NCBI RefSeq assembly: GCF_010587385.1
Contig: NZ_CP047475.1
Location: 1,178,001 to 1,242,000, forward strand
Direction: 5' to 3'
DNA from: Vibrio astriarenae
GTDB lineage: Bacteria; Pseudomonadota; Gammaproteobacteria; Enterobacterales; Vibrionaceae
DNA: 64,000 bases
Made by a program: the position numbers and the translations under genes. Within the stretch, counting starts at the first letter, position 1, and every line of letters begins with the position of its first letter. Positions 48,825 through 58,365 of this stretch are shown here, piece after piece. The notes beneath the pieces were generated by a model. That model ran no database searches, had not been told where the DNA came from, and saw nothing but the letters and a program-made list of their open reading frames with translations.

Positions 48825-49573
48825 TTAATTTTTACCTGTAAACTGCCCACCCTTGAGGTAGTTAATGACTTTTTCTATAACGACAGGGTGATAGCGAAGC
48901 TGGTGGTGAGGTAGGTTCACTTCCCAATAATCATCCATTCCTTCAAGCCTAGTCGAATCGACACTCACCAAACCATCGTTCTCTTTTTCAAAAGGTGCTC
49001 AGTAAAAGTGTATTTTTCTGTTCCTGCGATCACGCCAAATGGATAGTCAGGTAACCCTATCTGAGTCGCAATGCCATGGTCATCACTGACTAAAGCACTC
49101 GGTACTTCACCAAACCAACTACTCCAAAAGCTTTGAGCGTAATGATCAGCGACGTCGCTGCCATGATTAGGTGTGCCGATTAAGACAACACGACCGAGTC
49201 TGTTGGACTTTTGTAGCGATCTATCATTATCTAAGTGGTAACGAATCACCAATCCCCCTAGAGAATGACCCACGAAATGAACGGTTTTGTCTGTCTCTAG
49301 ACATACACTCATTTGGCGTTCTGTTTCTGTAAACAGTGTATCGATGCTTGTCCAAAAGGTAGAGTATTCAAGAACACAGGTTTGATAGCCCGCATTTTCA
49401 AAAGCGTCCGACATCTCATGCATCGAACTGGCACTACGCCCTAAACCATGGACAACCACGACCACATCAGAATCTGGTTTTTGGTTGGAGCTGATCACTG
49501 GAGCCGAAGTACAACCCATCAAAGTGATGAGAGGAAGGGCTAGCGATAGCAGATGTGTACGCGTTATATTCAT
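48825..49573 (-). pseudogene. Alpha/beta hydrolase (lipase-like) lipoprotein with a frameshift
   Basis: The intact frame (48965-49573, 202 residues) starts with a lipoprotein signal (LITLMGC) and has the lid and nucleophile region HFVGHSLGGLVIRYHL, with Ser in G-x-S-x-G, plus VVVVHGLGRSASSM (oxyanion loop). It stops at KKRTMVW. A second frame continues through ENDGLVSVDSTRLEGMDD, LPHHQLRYHPVV to a stop at 48827, typical for the C-terminus of this family, which carries the catalytic His. One extra A in the run AAAAAG near 48975 would join both parts into 249 residues. Programmed -1 slippage at GAAAAAG or a sequencing error are alternatives. Confidence 0.75.
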
Positions 49574-49576
49574 ACT

Positions 49577-50524
49577 CTAATCGTTGGATTGCTTTATGTA
49601 TTGTCTAGGTGTAATGCCATATTGATTTTTAAAAGCACGGGTAAAGTGGGACTGGTCATTGAAGCCACACTGTTGGCTAATTTCGGCGATATTTGCATTG
49701 ATGTTGACCAGCTTTTGTTTTGCAAGCTCAAGCCGTTTTCCAATGATGTACTGATAGGGAGTAATCCCCATCAGCTTCTTGAACTCTCGCAGAAAATAGA
49801 ACTTACTGCAGGACAATAAATCAGCAAGGTCATCGACTGAGATAGGGTGGGCGATGTGCTTATCGATATAGTGGTCGACTTTATCCATTTGGTTTTGGTC
49901 GAACTTTGACTCTGCTTGCAGAGTTTTCTGGAGATCTAGGTAATTCGAGTAATTTTGGACGTAGTGGTTGGCCAGCAGTGAAATCAGCTGATTAACGTAG
50001 TTTAATCCATTTCTACCTTTCGCTTTCACCTCCAAAATAAACAAATCCATGATTCCTTTGATCACGGGATCTGAGACGTTGTAGTTATTGAGAAATTGCA
50101 GATTCATTTTTTCAATGTTGAGTGGGCAGCTGTCGAGAAATAACCGTGACTCAATAGCAAGTATCACAAAATGGCAAGGCTCAGAGATATCGTGTGTGAA
50201 TGGGGTCTCTGGTGGATTAATCCAGATGTCATCGGCGACGGCCTTAATCGCTGTTAAGTTTTCTCCGGAACCAATGTTCCAATTCAGCTCTTTGTCCAAA
50301 GCGAGCGCAAAGTAGAAGTAAGGGGTGTAAACATTGTCAGGATAGAAGTGAGGTGAACGCCCTTTTTCTAAAATGACCCCTTCCCAGCCTAGCGCTTGAT
50401 TAGAAAAGTCGATGTCTAAGACATCACCACAATCGGACAGTGTTTTAGATTGATGACTATAGAATTTTAGTTGTGATTTCAAACCATACACCTGCAATGT
50501 GTCACTTCTATATAGAGTAAGCAT
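49577..50524 (-). CDS. AraC family transcriptional regulator
   Basis: The 315-residue regulator has an N-terminal cupin-like ligand domain (about 1-190) and two AraC HTH motifs (about 225-315): DLADLLSCSKFYFLREFKKL and ISQQCGFNDQSHFTRAFKNQ, with the signature GITPRQYIKQ at the end. It is divergent from the alpha/beta hydrolase gene at 50697, with 170 bp between them, so that gene is the likely target. The ligand is unknown. Confidence 0.9.
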   Translation of the reverse strand: MLTLYRSDTLQVYGLKSQLKFYSHQSKTLSDCGDVLDIDFSNQALGWEGVILEKGRSPHFYPDNVYTPYFYFALALDKELNWNIGSGENLTAIKAVADDIWINPPETPFTHDISEPCHFVILAIESRLFLDSCPLNIEKMNLQFLNNYNVSDPVIKGIMDLFILEVKAKGRNGLNYVNQLISLLANHYVQNYSNYLDLQKTLQAESKFDQNQMDKVDHYIDKHIAHPISVDDLADLLSCSKFYFLREFKKLMGITPYQYIIGKRLELAKQKLVNINANIAEISQQCGFNDQSHFTRAFKNQYGITPRQYIKQSND

Positions 50525-50696
50525 TAAAAATCAATTTATTGCAAAGCGCAATAAAGTACAAAAAGCCAAGCAGTAATCTTCAATCTAAACATACCGACTC
50601 CTCATAGTATTACCTCATCGAAAGACAGCCGAGCCAGTGAATAGAACGTGCATTTTCACGGCAGCGCGATACTCAGCGACAAAAGGAAATATGACT

Positions 50697-51659
50697 ATGC
50701 TTAAACCAGTTCTTCTCTCTACAGCAGCTCTACTTTCAGCATCAACAGCCATGGCAAGTGAGGACATCATGACCACTCAAGTACATAAAAGCATCAAGCA
50801 AGCAATACAACTGGACACTCGCGTTGGCACACTAGCCGCTGACCTTTATCTACCGGATGGTGCAGATAATCCACCTGTTGTCATTGTGACAGGTGCTTGG
50901 ACGACAGTGAAAGAGCAGATGCCAGCCACCTATGCGAAAGCACTTGCAGAGAATGGCTATGCGGCTGTGACGTTTGACTTCAGAGGGTGGGGAGCATCAA
51001 AAGATGTGGTCCAATATTTGGAGGACCCGGCTCGAAAAACAGAGGATATTCGTGCAGTTATTGAGGCGGTATGGAATTTGGAGGTGGTCGATGGTTCGAG
51101 AATCGCTGGACTTGGCGTGTGTGCGTCTGCCGGTTACATGCTGGATGCAGTGGCGGGTAACGACAAGATTAAAGCAGCCGCCGTCGTAGCTCCCTGGTTG
51201 CATGACAAAGCGATGGCCACGGCGATTTATGGTGGCGAGGAGAGTGCTGCTAATCTAATCGCCGCGGCGAATCGAGCTAAGGAGAGTGCGGAGGCGGTGA
51301 TTATAGAAGCGGCGAGTACCACAAACAGTGACGCTTTGATGTATCAGGCACCTTACTATACCGAAGCGGATCGTGGTTTGATCCCTGAATACGATAATAA
51401 ATTCAACGTCGCTTCTTGGGATGGTTGGCTTAACTACGATGCGCTGCAAAGTGCGAAAGTGCAAAACAAGCCGGTTATCATGGTTGCGTCTGAAGATATG
51501 GCTTTGCCAGTCGGCGCTCATGCGTATCTTGAAGGTGCTGGTGACAACGTGGGGGCAGTGTGGCTAGAGGGGGTGTCTCAATTTGACTTTTACGACCAAC
51601 CTAAACCCGTTGCGGATGCTGTCGATGTTGTAGTGAAGCACTTAGAGGTGAATCTTTAA
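50697..51659 (+). CDS. Secreted alpha/beta hydrolase
   Basis: The 320-residue protein has a signal peptide (ALLSASTAMA, cut near residue 19). The fold shows VIVTGAWTTVKEQMPATYAK (oxyanion region), FDFRGWGASK, and LGVCASAGYM, where Cys lies two residues before the expected nucleophile Ser in G-x-S-x-G-type elbow; SAWDGW and the C-terminal SQFDFYDQP region would carry Asp and His. Family resembles the dienelactone hydrolase / DltE-type hydrolases often found beside AraC regulators. Start is the ATG at 50697 (AGGA at good distance); an ATG two codons earlier is possible. Confidence 0.85.
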   Translation: MLKPVLLSTAALLSASTAMASEDIMTTQVHKSIKQAIQLDTRVGTLAADLYLPDGADNPPVVIVTGAWTTVKEQMPATYAKALAENGYAAVTFDFRGWGASKDVVQYLEDPARKTEDIRAVIEAVWNLEVVDGSRIAGLGVCASAGYMLDAVAGNDKIKAAAVVAPWLHDKAMATAIYGGEESAANLIAAANRAKESAEAVIIEAASTTNSDALMYQAPYYTEADRGLIPEYDNKFNVASWDGWLNYDALQSAKVQNKPVIMVASEDMALPVGAHAYLEGAGDNVGAVWLEGVSQFDFYDQPKPVADAVDVVVKHLEVNL

Positions 51660-51673
51660 GCTAAGGTGCGAAG

Positions 51674-52231
51674 ATGTCAAAAAGCATAATTAAACTTATA
51701 GTCAGTGTGGCGCTACTCGCCACTTCACTCTCAATTCTGGCGGCAGTTATGACTCAAGATGAAGCAAAAGTACGGAGCAATGTTCAGGGATTCTCAGCGT
51801 TAGCCGACCAAGGGGCGTTTGAGTATTTAGGCCGCTTATTTGCTTCGGAAGTTACTGTTGATTACACATCACTTTGGGGTGGCGAGCCTGCAACAGTGTC
51901 AAATGTGGAACTGATGCAACAGTGGGCAGGCTTTCTGCCGGGCTTTGATACAACATTTCATGAGTTGGAAGCGCCTATGGTGACCGTACAGGGATCAACA
52001 GCTACCGCAAACGTTAACTTTACTGCTAGGCATTGGCTTGGTGAGTCTGGCTTTTGGTCAGTGTCCGGCTCTTATGACTTTACCTTATCTAAGGTGGGAG
52101 AGGATTGGGTTATAGAAGCCCTCAAGCTAAACTTGGAGGATGAAACTGGTAGTCGTGACGTGCTAGCGGAGGCGCCTAAGTTTGCCGTAGAAAAGCAAAA
52201 TCAGCGTGAAGCGAAGCTCTTGTCCTATTGA
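51674..52231 (+). CDS. Exported NTF2/SnoaL-like protein
   Basis: The 185-residue protein has a signal peptide (SVALLATSLSILA, cut near residue 24) and an NTF2-like barrel (DQGAFEYLGRLFASEVTVDY, ARHWLGESGFWSVSGSYDF). It is 15 bp downstream of the hydrolase gene and in one operon with it. Members of this fold bind or convert small hydrophobic molecules, or serve as stand-alone binding domains; no catalytic residue is evident here. A strong terminator follows. Confidence 0.8.
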   Translation: MSKSIIKLIVSVALLATSLSILAAVMTQDEAKVRSNVQGFSALADQGAFEYLGRLFASEVTVDYTSLWGGEPATVSNVELMQQWAGFLPGFDTTFHELEAPMVTVQGSTATANVNFTARHWLGESGFWSVSGSYDFTLSKVGEDWVIEALKLNLEDETGSRDVLAEAPKFAVEKQNQREAKLLSY

Positions 52232-52250
52232 GTGATAGTTAAGGTGAACG

Positions 52251-52290
52251 ATCAAGGCAGTGGCGTTTCGTCACCGCCTTGATTTTTTTG
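52251..52290. terminator. Terminator shared by the hydrolase operon and the YceI gene
   Basis: ATCAAGGC / GCCTTGAT outer stem with GTG / CAC inner pairing (52251-52283), followed by seven T on the plus strand and a T-rich region on the minus side. Confidence 0.85.
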
Positions 52291-52875
52291 TCATTTCTTA
52301 AGTATCAAAGACACGTTCGCAGCAACGGAAGAAGAAATAGGTATCGCACCTACCGTACTAGAGAGCGCGGTTAGGCTCTCAGCAGGAATCCCGAAAAGAG
52401 TGCTATCAACGATGACAGGTTTTATGCTGAAGACAGAGATGACATCACCAACTCGCACAAGGTTTAATGAAAATTCTAGTGTTTGAGTTTTCCCATACAT
52501 TGTGACCGATGCGGGTATGGTCGCTTGTATGATTACCGTATCACCTTCCATCAGCTCCATCGGCACCTCTGCACTAACACCAACATCAGGATAAGTAGCG
52601 ATGTTGAAAAACAGTTCTCCTAACCTATCGTTTCGAATTGAAACACCAGTATCTATGTTCTTTATTGGTATCGAGACACTCAGTTTGCCGTTCTCATCAA
52701 GTGAGCCGGATAGGCCCGTTATGACCGCTGGTTCCACGATATATTGCTTTTTAATAGTAGAGAAACTAACGCTAGAAACATCTGTGTCCACTTGGTAACT
52801 GTCAGCCGCTAGAGCACTAAAAGAAAAGCTGCCATATACGAACGCGAATAATGAAGCGACAATTATCTGTCTCAT
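52291..52875 (-). CDS. YceI family periplasmic protein
   Basis: The 194-residue protein has a signal peptide (cut at ALA-AD, residue 23) and a lipocalin-like YceI barrel (SVSFSTIKKQYIVEPAVITG, KNIDTGVSIRNDRLGELFFN). The C-terminus has TMYGKTQTLEFSLNLVRVGD. E. coli YceI is a periplasmic, base-induced protein that probably carries polyisoprenoid or similar lipids. The nearest gene shares a terminator but points the other way. Confidence 0.9.
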   Translation of the reverse strand: MRQIIVASLFAFVYGSFSFSALAADSYQVDTDVSSVSFSTIKKQYIVEPAVITGLSGSLDENGKLSVSIPIKNIDTGVSIRNDRLGELFFNIATYPDVGVSAEVPMELMEGDTVIIQATIPASVTMYGKTQTLEFSLNLVRVGDVISVFSIKPVIVDSTLFGIPAESLTALSSTVGAIPISSSVAANVSLILKK

Positions 52876-53277
52876 AATAATATCCTTGTGTCATTCGGTG
52901 TTTGATTGAGTATTGTTCAAACTGACAACAGTGCAAATTAAACGAGGGCTTAGAGAGTTGTTTTGAATAAGCCTGCTATAAATACTCATTGAGTAATGTG
53001 CTAACAAAACAGGAGTTTGAGGCGAATGGTGAAACTAGACTTAAGAAATAGTCTTTTTAGTATTAGTCTTCGATATGTCGCGTTGTCCTATCGAAGACTA
53101 ATACTCATTGTTGTTGGCGAGCGCAGTTTGGAATTGCGTTGAACGTGTGACGAAGAAGTTGCTCTAATCAGAAGAAAAATCGACTTTGCCAATAAATCAC
53201 GCCTTATCTGCATTTTTGGCTTATGCAATATACCGATAAGAATGAGTCGCGAGCTTCCGAAATAGAAGAACTAACAA
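52876..53277. other. 402-bp gene-free region with a perfect hairpin
   Basis: Between the YceI gene and the glycosyltransferase gene, which are on the same strand, so it holds the YceI promoter. A 17-bp inverted repeat (listed next) is its only strong structure. No gene. Confidence 0.5.
53059..53105. repeat. Perfect 17-bp inverted repeat with a 13-nt loop
   Basis: AGTATTAGTCTTCGATA (53059-53075) pairs without mismatch with TATCGAAGACTAATACT (53089-53105). Neither side is followed by a T run, so it is not a normal terminator. The loop is TGTCGCGTTGTCC. Confidence 0.9.
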
Positions 53278-54012
53278 TTATTGAAATGGAGTTTTCACGT
53301 GATTGCATGGATAGTCCATCTGGTTACCTCTAATTTCTCCAAACAAGAAACGACGCATATTTGCTTTGAGGTAGGTGAGCCCAGTTTTCACATGCCCGTT
53401 TTGCTCGAGCTTGCGTGAATTAAACTCGAAGGTCAGAGGCAGAAAACGAAATCGCCATGTCTTAGCCGCTCGGTTTACGTAGTCACAGTCCTCACACAAC
53501 ACAATCGCCTCATCAAATCCACCAACTCGTTCGTGTACGGTTTTTGTCGAGAATAAGCATGCACCAACAGCGGTGGGAAAGAAGTACTGAGTTGCAAAGA
53601 AGCCAAGGTTGCACATACCAAAGCCGAATTTATGTGCTAACGGTGACTTCTTAGCGCTCATGTATATGCCAGCAACCTCTAACTGCTGGTTTTGTAGCTT
53701 GTTTAGGGCGCGGCTTAGGAAGTCGTTAGACAGGCGGATGTCTGCGTCTAGGAATAGAATGCGCTCATATTTAGCGAGACTTGCACCTGTGTTTCGGCCA
53801 ATACTCACGCTACGACCTTCCATTTTGTGCAGCGTTAGTTCAGGCAACCTATCTTGGTAGTCTTTGGCGATTTCGCAGGTGATATCGTCACTATCTAAGT
53901 TGACTAAAATGACTTCAAAACCTTGGTAAGTTTGTTGGGCTAAGTCCTCAAGCAGATGACCGATTTGTTGTTCTTCGTTTAGGTTGATCACAACAACACT
54001 GATGTTTTCCAT
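53278..54012 (-). CDS. Glycosyltransferase family 2 protein
   Basis: The 244-residue GT-A enzyme begins at the ATG at 54012 (GGAGG five bases upstream). The N-terminus VVINLNEEQQIGHLLEDL and FLDADIRLSNDF (D-A-D, metal/nucleotide) are typical. The acceptor region has AVGACLFSTKTVHERVGGFD and EDCDYVNRA. It has no membrane span. No neighbouring LPS or capsule genes show a pathway, so its product is unknown. Confidence 0.88.
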   Translation of the reverse strand: MENISVVVINLNEEQQIGHLLEDLAQQTYQGFEVILVNLDSDDITCEIAKDYQDRLPELTLHKMEGRSVSIGRNTGASLAKYERILFLDADIRLSNDFLSRALNKLQNQQLEVAGIYMSAKKSPLAHKFGFGMCNLGFFATQYFFPTAVGACLFSTKTVHERVGGFDEAIVLCEDCDYVNRAAKTWRFRFLPLTFEFNSRKLEQNGHVKTGLTYLKANMRRFLFGEIRGNQMDYPCNHVKTPFQ

Positions 54013-54230
54013 AATTGCCTCCAATTAAGTGGTGAGAAGCGTAATGGGTTTACGTTCTCTCTATGGTGCTGATATTACGCTCTGTCCTTAAACTCAAAAT
54101 GGAGTGAAGATTAAAAATAGTTAACTTAGAAAGTGTGCAATAACAGGCCTTAACAGTGAGTAAGGTATTGAATGTATTCTGTAAAAAGGACAAGATTGGA
54201 TTGCAAATTTTCAATGCGTTAAAGAACAAG

Positions 54231-54701
54231 ATGAGATTTAAGCAAGTACAAAAGTCAGATTTAGCGACGCAAAAAGAACTGTTGCTCGTTGCTTTATGGA
54301 CCCCAGATAATGAACCAAACCATCCGCCTGAGACTCTAGAGTTACCTCATATTAAAGAGTACTTTGATGGTTGGGGTAGAAAAGGGGACTTAGGCCTTTT
54401 GGCGTTGAACTGCTTTAACGAGCCCATGGGACTTGTCCAAGTTAGATTCAAATCAAGTCAAACAGAGCTTTATTCCGATTACCCTGAGCTAGCCTTAGCG
54501 GTGTATCCCCAGTTTCAAGGAAGAGGGGTTGCCTCTTGTTTACTTAGTCAAGTTGTTGATGTGCTCAAAGGAACTTGCAGTGGGATAAGGCTTGGCGTCC
54601 ACCCTCAAAATACCGAAGCAATTGCACTGTATGAGAAATTCAGTTTTAAAACTTATGACGTGGCCCAAAGTGGCTACCCGCAGATGGTGAGAGAGTATTA
54701 G
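54231..54701 (+). CDS. GNAT family N-acetyltransferase
   Basis: A 156-residue protein from the ATG at 54231; the frame can be extended to a GTG at 54156 but the N-terminus MRFKQVQKSDLATQKE is a typical GNAT start. The acetyl-CoA loop is PQFQGRGVASCLLSQVVD and the C-terminal motif LYEKFSFKTY. Its stop overlaps the converging AraC gene by four bases. Substrate unknown. Confidence 0.85.
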   Translation: MRFKQVQKSDLATQKELLLVALWTPDNEPNHPPETLELPHIKEYFDGWGRKGDLGLLALNCFNEPMGLVQVRFKSSQTELYSDYPELALAVYPQFQGRGVASCLLSQVVDVLKGTCSGIRLGVHPQNTEAIALYEKFSFKTYDVAQSGYPQMVREY

Positions 54702-55696
54702 CAACGCAAGCTATCAAGGATTGCCTTTGAATCCTTTGATGTAGCCCTAAAACTAGACGGAGACTCTCCTGTCCAAGCTTTAAACGCTCGGTTGAAGTTA
54801 CTAAGGTCATTGTAACCGCTTCTCCAGGCGATATCGTGGATAGGCATGCTCGTGTTTGTGATGAGATCAATGGCGCACTCTTTTCTTGTTTGCTCTTTTA
54901 ATTGTTTGAATGAGAGGTTCTGTGAACGCAAGTAACGCTGAAGAGTGCGTGGTGTGGTACACATGATCTTTGCGAACCACTCAATAGTAAACCAAGGCAG
55001 TGTGGCATAACTCGTCACCAATTTAGTGATACCTTGCTTAATATCCCCAGATGTTGTGACTCTATGAATGCCTTCAGTCGTTGTCAAATCATCAACTTTA
55101 ATGGCACTGAAGTCGCATTCAAAATCAATATTTGATCTTGGGAAATATTTGTATGCAGCATCAGCATGATAGATGCTCATCACCTTGATTTTTCGAGGCG
55201 ACCATGTGTGTCCATAAAATGCGCGCAAAAAAGTACAGAAAAGGAAAATATTATACCATTCGATTTGCGCATACCCTGGGCTGGATGGATTTCGGCTTTT
55301 TCGGTGGCACAACCAATATTCCCCTTCAATCTGCTCGAGCCAAATAGACAGGTGATTGTTCATCTTTGGCATGATCTTCAGTAATGTCTTTAGAGCCTCC
55401 TCAATGCTTGTAATCCCAACAAGGTTTTGCCTAAAAAAAGTCTGGAAACTTGAGGTTGCTCGTCGACCAATGTCTAAGCCAATATTTCGGTTAACTCTTC
55501 GCTCTAAAATCGCAACAAACTGTAGTAGGTTGTCAGAACGTACCCATTCTCGATTGTTTTCGATATCGACAGGTAGAAAGCACTGTTCCGCTATCTCTTC
55601 CCATTGAATACCAAGCTCATTGCAGTACTCGATAACATGAGTTAGGTGAGTGGTCGAACTCAGTTGGAGCTCATTCATGGCTGAGGGGCTAGACAT
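54698..55696 (-). CDS. AraC family transcriptional regulator (arabinose-binding-domain type)
   Basis: The 332-residue regulator has an N-terminal ligand domain of the OruR/ArgR-type AraC family (FQTFFRQNLVGITSIEEALK, about 65-90) and C-terminal double HTH (FAKIMCTTPRTLQRYLRSQN, IAWRSGYNDLSNFNRAFKAW) ending in TGESPSSFR. Start ATG at 55696 with AGGTG upstream; a GTG three codons earlier is possible. Its stop overlaps the end of a GNAT gene. Regulon unknown. Confidence 0.9.
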   Translation of the reverse strand: MSSPSAMNELQLSSTTHLTHVIEYCNELGIQWEEIAEQCFLPVDIENNREWVRSDNLLQFVAILERRVNRNIGLDIGRRATSSFQTFFRQNLVGITSIEEALKTLLKIMPKMNNHLSIWLEQIEGEYWLCHRKSRNPSSPGYAQIEWYNIFLFCTFLRAFYGHTWSPRKIKVMSIYHADAAYKYFPRSNIDFECDFSAIKVDDLTTTEGIHRVTTSGDIKQGITKLVTSYATLPWFTIEWFAKIMCTTPRTLQRYLRSQNLSFKQLKEQTRKECAIDLITNTSMPIHDIAWRSGYNDLSNFNRAFKAWTGESPSSFRATSKDSKAILDSLRC

Positions 55697-55904
55697 AGTG
55701 CGCACCTAATGAGAAAGAATATTGCGAGTTTTACATTCTATCTCTGCATAGGTTTCTCGACTGTTATCTGCGGAACATGGTTGGATTTGTGACTAGGAAA
55801 GCGGTACATAAAACTTTCATATACTTTCGCTACCCTCGGCAATGACTCAGCTTCAGTTTTTAGTCACAAAGCACAAGTGTCCTATAGGCACAGGAAGAGT
55901 AATA

Positions 55905-56108
55905 ATGAAAAATGTACATTTGATTGAAGTAGAAAGATATATGGAACGTCAGTACTCGGTCCCAGCGACATATATTGATAATCTAAGGTCAGCGCCATTG
56001 AAAGGCTTCCCGCAACAATATGCTGTTTTTGTTGAAGCATTTGATAAAGAGTGGAAACTGCTGGTGGATACGAGTACACCAAATATTAGTATCAATGAGG
56101 TGGTGTAA
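55905..56108 (+). CDS. Small hypothetical protein
   Basis: A 67-residue protein from the ATG at 55905 with AGGAAGAG upstream, in preference to an upstream in-frame ATG. It is soluble (VHLIEVERYMERQYSVPATY) with no family I recognise. No operon partner. Confidence 0.5.
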   Translation: MKNVHLIEVERYMERQYSVPATYIDNLRSAPLKGFPQQYAVFVEAFDKEWKLLVDTSTPNISINEVV

Positions 56109-56340
56109 ATTTACTATTACTTTCCTATCTAGCTTCTATATGTCTCCGAAGCAAAACGACAGACGTGATTAAGCCATGTTTTCTTTATAACGACTCTTGG
56201 CTCGGTTTTAGATTCAGTATATATAGGTTGATTTAGTTTAATAAAGACTTAAATATGTTGTTTAAAATATCGATGTCAAAAGGCGCCATCGACTTGGTTT
56301 GAATCGGAAAATAGCCTGATAAAGAAGTGAAAGGATTGTC

Positions 56341-56640
56341 ATGATAAGACACATTTTATTGATCAAATTTAAAAATGAAACGTTATTGGAGCAAATCCAA
56401 GAGTTGATGGATCTATTTGTTGCTATCCCAAGTAAAGTTGAAGGCGTTGAGTCTGTGGAATGGGGAAAAAACAATAGTCCTGAAGGAAAAAACAAGGATT
56501 ATACTCACTCCGTTTTTATGACGTTTGTCGATGAGCAGGGCAGACAAAATTATTTGCCTCACCCCGAACACGACGCATTGAAAGCCGTGTTTAGGCCCAT
56601 CTTAGAAGATATCATTGTGTTCGATTATGCGGTCGTATAG
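56341..56640 (+). CDS. Dabb family (stress-responsive A/B barrel) protein
   Basis: A 99-residue protein with the Dabb ferredoxin-like fold: IRHILLIKFK at the start, GVESVEWGKNNSPEG in the middle and HPEHDALKAVFRPILEDIIVFDY at the end. Members are small dimeric barrels, some are enzymes such as olivetolic acid cyclase, many are of unknown role. It stands alone. The AT-rich gap before it (56109-56340) shows no gene. Confidence 0.85.
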   Translation: MIRHILLIKFKNETLLEQIQELMDLFVAIPSKVEGVESVEWGKNNSPEGKNKDYTHSVFMTFVDEQGRQNYLPHPEHDALKAVFRPILEDIIVFDYAVV

Positions 56641-56707
56641 CGACAAAAATTGACTCCTCTCTTTCTCCAGATAAGCTTAATTGAGTCCCTCAATTAGGAA
56701 ACAAACC

Positions 56708-57637
56708 ATGGCTGGTGCAAGTTTACTCACACTCATTGATGATATCGCCACACTGATGGACGATGTCGCTGTGATGTCTAAGGTAGCAGTGAAGAAGACG
56801 GCGGGTGTCTTGGGCGATGATCTTGCCGTCAATGCTGAGCAAGTCAGCGGAGTATCGACAGATCGGGAGCTGCCAGTTGTGTGGGCAGTAGCCAAAGGTT
56901 CGCTGATCAACAAAGTGATATTAGTGCCAGCAGCACTGCTCATTAGCTTGGTCGCTCCTTGGCTTATTACGCCATTGCTCACTTTGGGTGGCGCATTTCT
57001 CTGTTTCGAAGGCTTTGAAAAAATTCATCATTGGTGGTCCCACCGAAATCAAAAAGAGTCACCTCAAAGTGAGGTGGGCAGTACTCAAATGACAGAGCAG
57101 CAGCGTGGCGAGTATGAACAAACAAAGATAAAGGGTGCGATAAGAACCGACTTTATTCTTTCCGCCGAGATTGTCGTTATTGCTCTAGGTACCATGATGG
57201 CACAGTCATTGGCAATGCAGGCGGTGAGTTTGAGTCTTGTTGCGCTGGTCGTTACCTTCGGTGTTTATGGTTTGGTAGCGTTGATCGTGAAACTGGATGA
57301 TGCGGGTCTGTGGTTAATAAACAACAATCCAAGACAAAGTTCGATTAAGCAATGGTTAGGTAGCGGCTTATTGAAGTTTGCGCCTTGGTTGATGAAAGCC
57401 CTGGCTATAGTGGGTACTGTCGCCATGTTTTTAGTTGGAGGGGGAATTATCGCCCATGCAGTACCTTGGCTTGAGCATCTTAGGGAATCTCAAGCCGACA
57501 CATTCAACCATATCCCGAGCCTAGATTTGTTTTGGGAGAGTATCGGTGCCAGTATAATTCATTTACTCAGCGGTGCGTTTCTTGGCGCTATTTGCTTCTT
57601 GCTTCATCAAGGGTATGTGAAGGTAAGAGCGAAGTGA
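56708..57637 (+). CDS. DUF808 / YedI family membrane protein
   Basis: The 309-residue inner-membrane protein matches the DUF808 (YedI) family. The N-terminus ASLLTLIDDIATLMDDVAVM is conserved, followed by VKKTAGVLGDDLAVNAEQVS and about five to six spans. Start ATG at 56708 with AGGAAAC upstream; an ORF start at 56681 is less likely. Transport or stress roles have been suggested but not shown. Monocistronic. Confidence 0.9.
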   Translation: MAGASLLTLIDDIATLMDDVAVMSKVAVKKTAGVLGDDLAVNAEQVSGVSTDRELPVVWAVAKGSLINKVILVPAALLISLVAPWLITPLLTLGGAFLCFEGFEKIHHWWSHRNQKESPQSEVGSTQMTEQQRGEYEQTKIKGAIRTDFILSAEIVVIALGTMMAQSLAMQAVSLSLVALVVTFGVYGLVALIVKLDDAGLWLINNNPRQSSIKQWLGSGLLKFAPWLMKALAIVGTVAMFLVGGGIIAHAVPWLEHLRESQADTFNHIPSLDLFWESIGASIIHLLSGAFLGAICFLLHQGYVKVRAK

Positions 57638-57696
57638 ATAAGTGGAAGGATTTTAGGTTATGTTTGGGTCATCCGTGACCAATTTATGTTGCCTAG

Positions 57697-58365
57697 TTAT
57701 TTCCACGTTTGTTCATACACACGCATCAGGTTGTCTGAGAATACTTTCGCCATATCTTCATCTGAGTATCCCATTTTTCTCAACTCATCAACGACGGGCG
57801 CCATGATTTTCGACATTTCACCACAACCTGTCGCCCCACGGTCAAAGGCATCCAGCATATAACCATTATCAGCATAAAGGTTAGCGTGTTTTTGTGCAAA
57901 ACCAACGACACCAGCGACGGTTTGCATGTCGTCAGAGGCGATACCGACATGGTCGATTCCCACTTCTTGCACCGCGCCATCAATCATCTCAGCCGCTTGT
58001 TTAGGTGTGATATCTTCAGGCCATACACCGTCCATCATCCACTCGGCAAAGGTCACTGATATACCCCCACTGTTTTCTGCTATGCGTTTAGCATCTGGAG
58101 CATCGATGAGGCGATAGCAACCAGCCAGTCGATAGTGGTCATCTCCTTTCTTCAATCCTAGCTTGTCCATGCGTTCGGCTGTTTGCTCTATCGTCTCATA
58201 AGGTTCACACCCATAAGTCGAAGCGACAGGGGAGTGAGAGACAATCATGGGGACATTTTTATGGTGGGTTTCCATGTAGTCCAGAATGTCAGAAATCGTC
58301 TTGCCTGAGTTGTGAGAAAGGTCGACAGTGATGCCGTGCTTAACCATTTCATCGATTAATTTTTC
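57697..58365 (-). pseudogene. 3' remnant of a membrane dipeptidase (M19) gene
   Basis: The frame encodes 216-222 residues of the C-terminal half of an M19 dipeptidase: EKLIDEMVKHGITVDLSH, VSHSPVASTYGC, the MIDGAVQEVGIDHVGIASDD block and the end. Typical family length is about 350-400. The N-terminal half with the metal ligands H-x-D and the bridging Glu is missing. The frame can be read back to about 58365, where the sequence becomes the truncated AraC gene. The deletion joined the two genes; the M at 58347 is an internal residue. It is not expected to be active. Confidence 0.85.

Noticed and set aside
53059..53105. The hairpin as an integron attC site
   Set aside because: No integron core sites, integrase or cassette genes nearby, and the sequence does not resemble VCR repeats.
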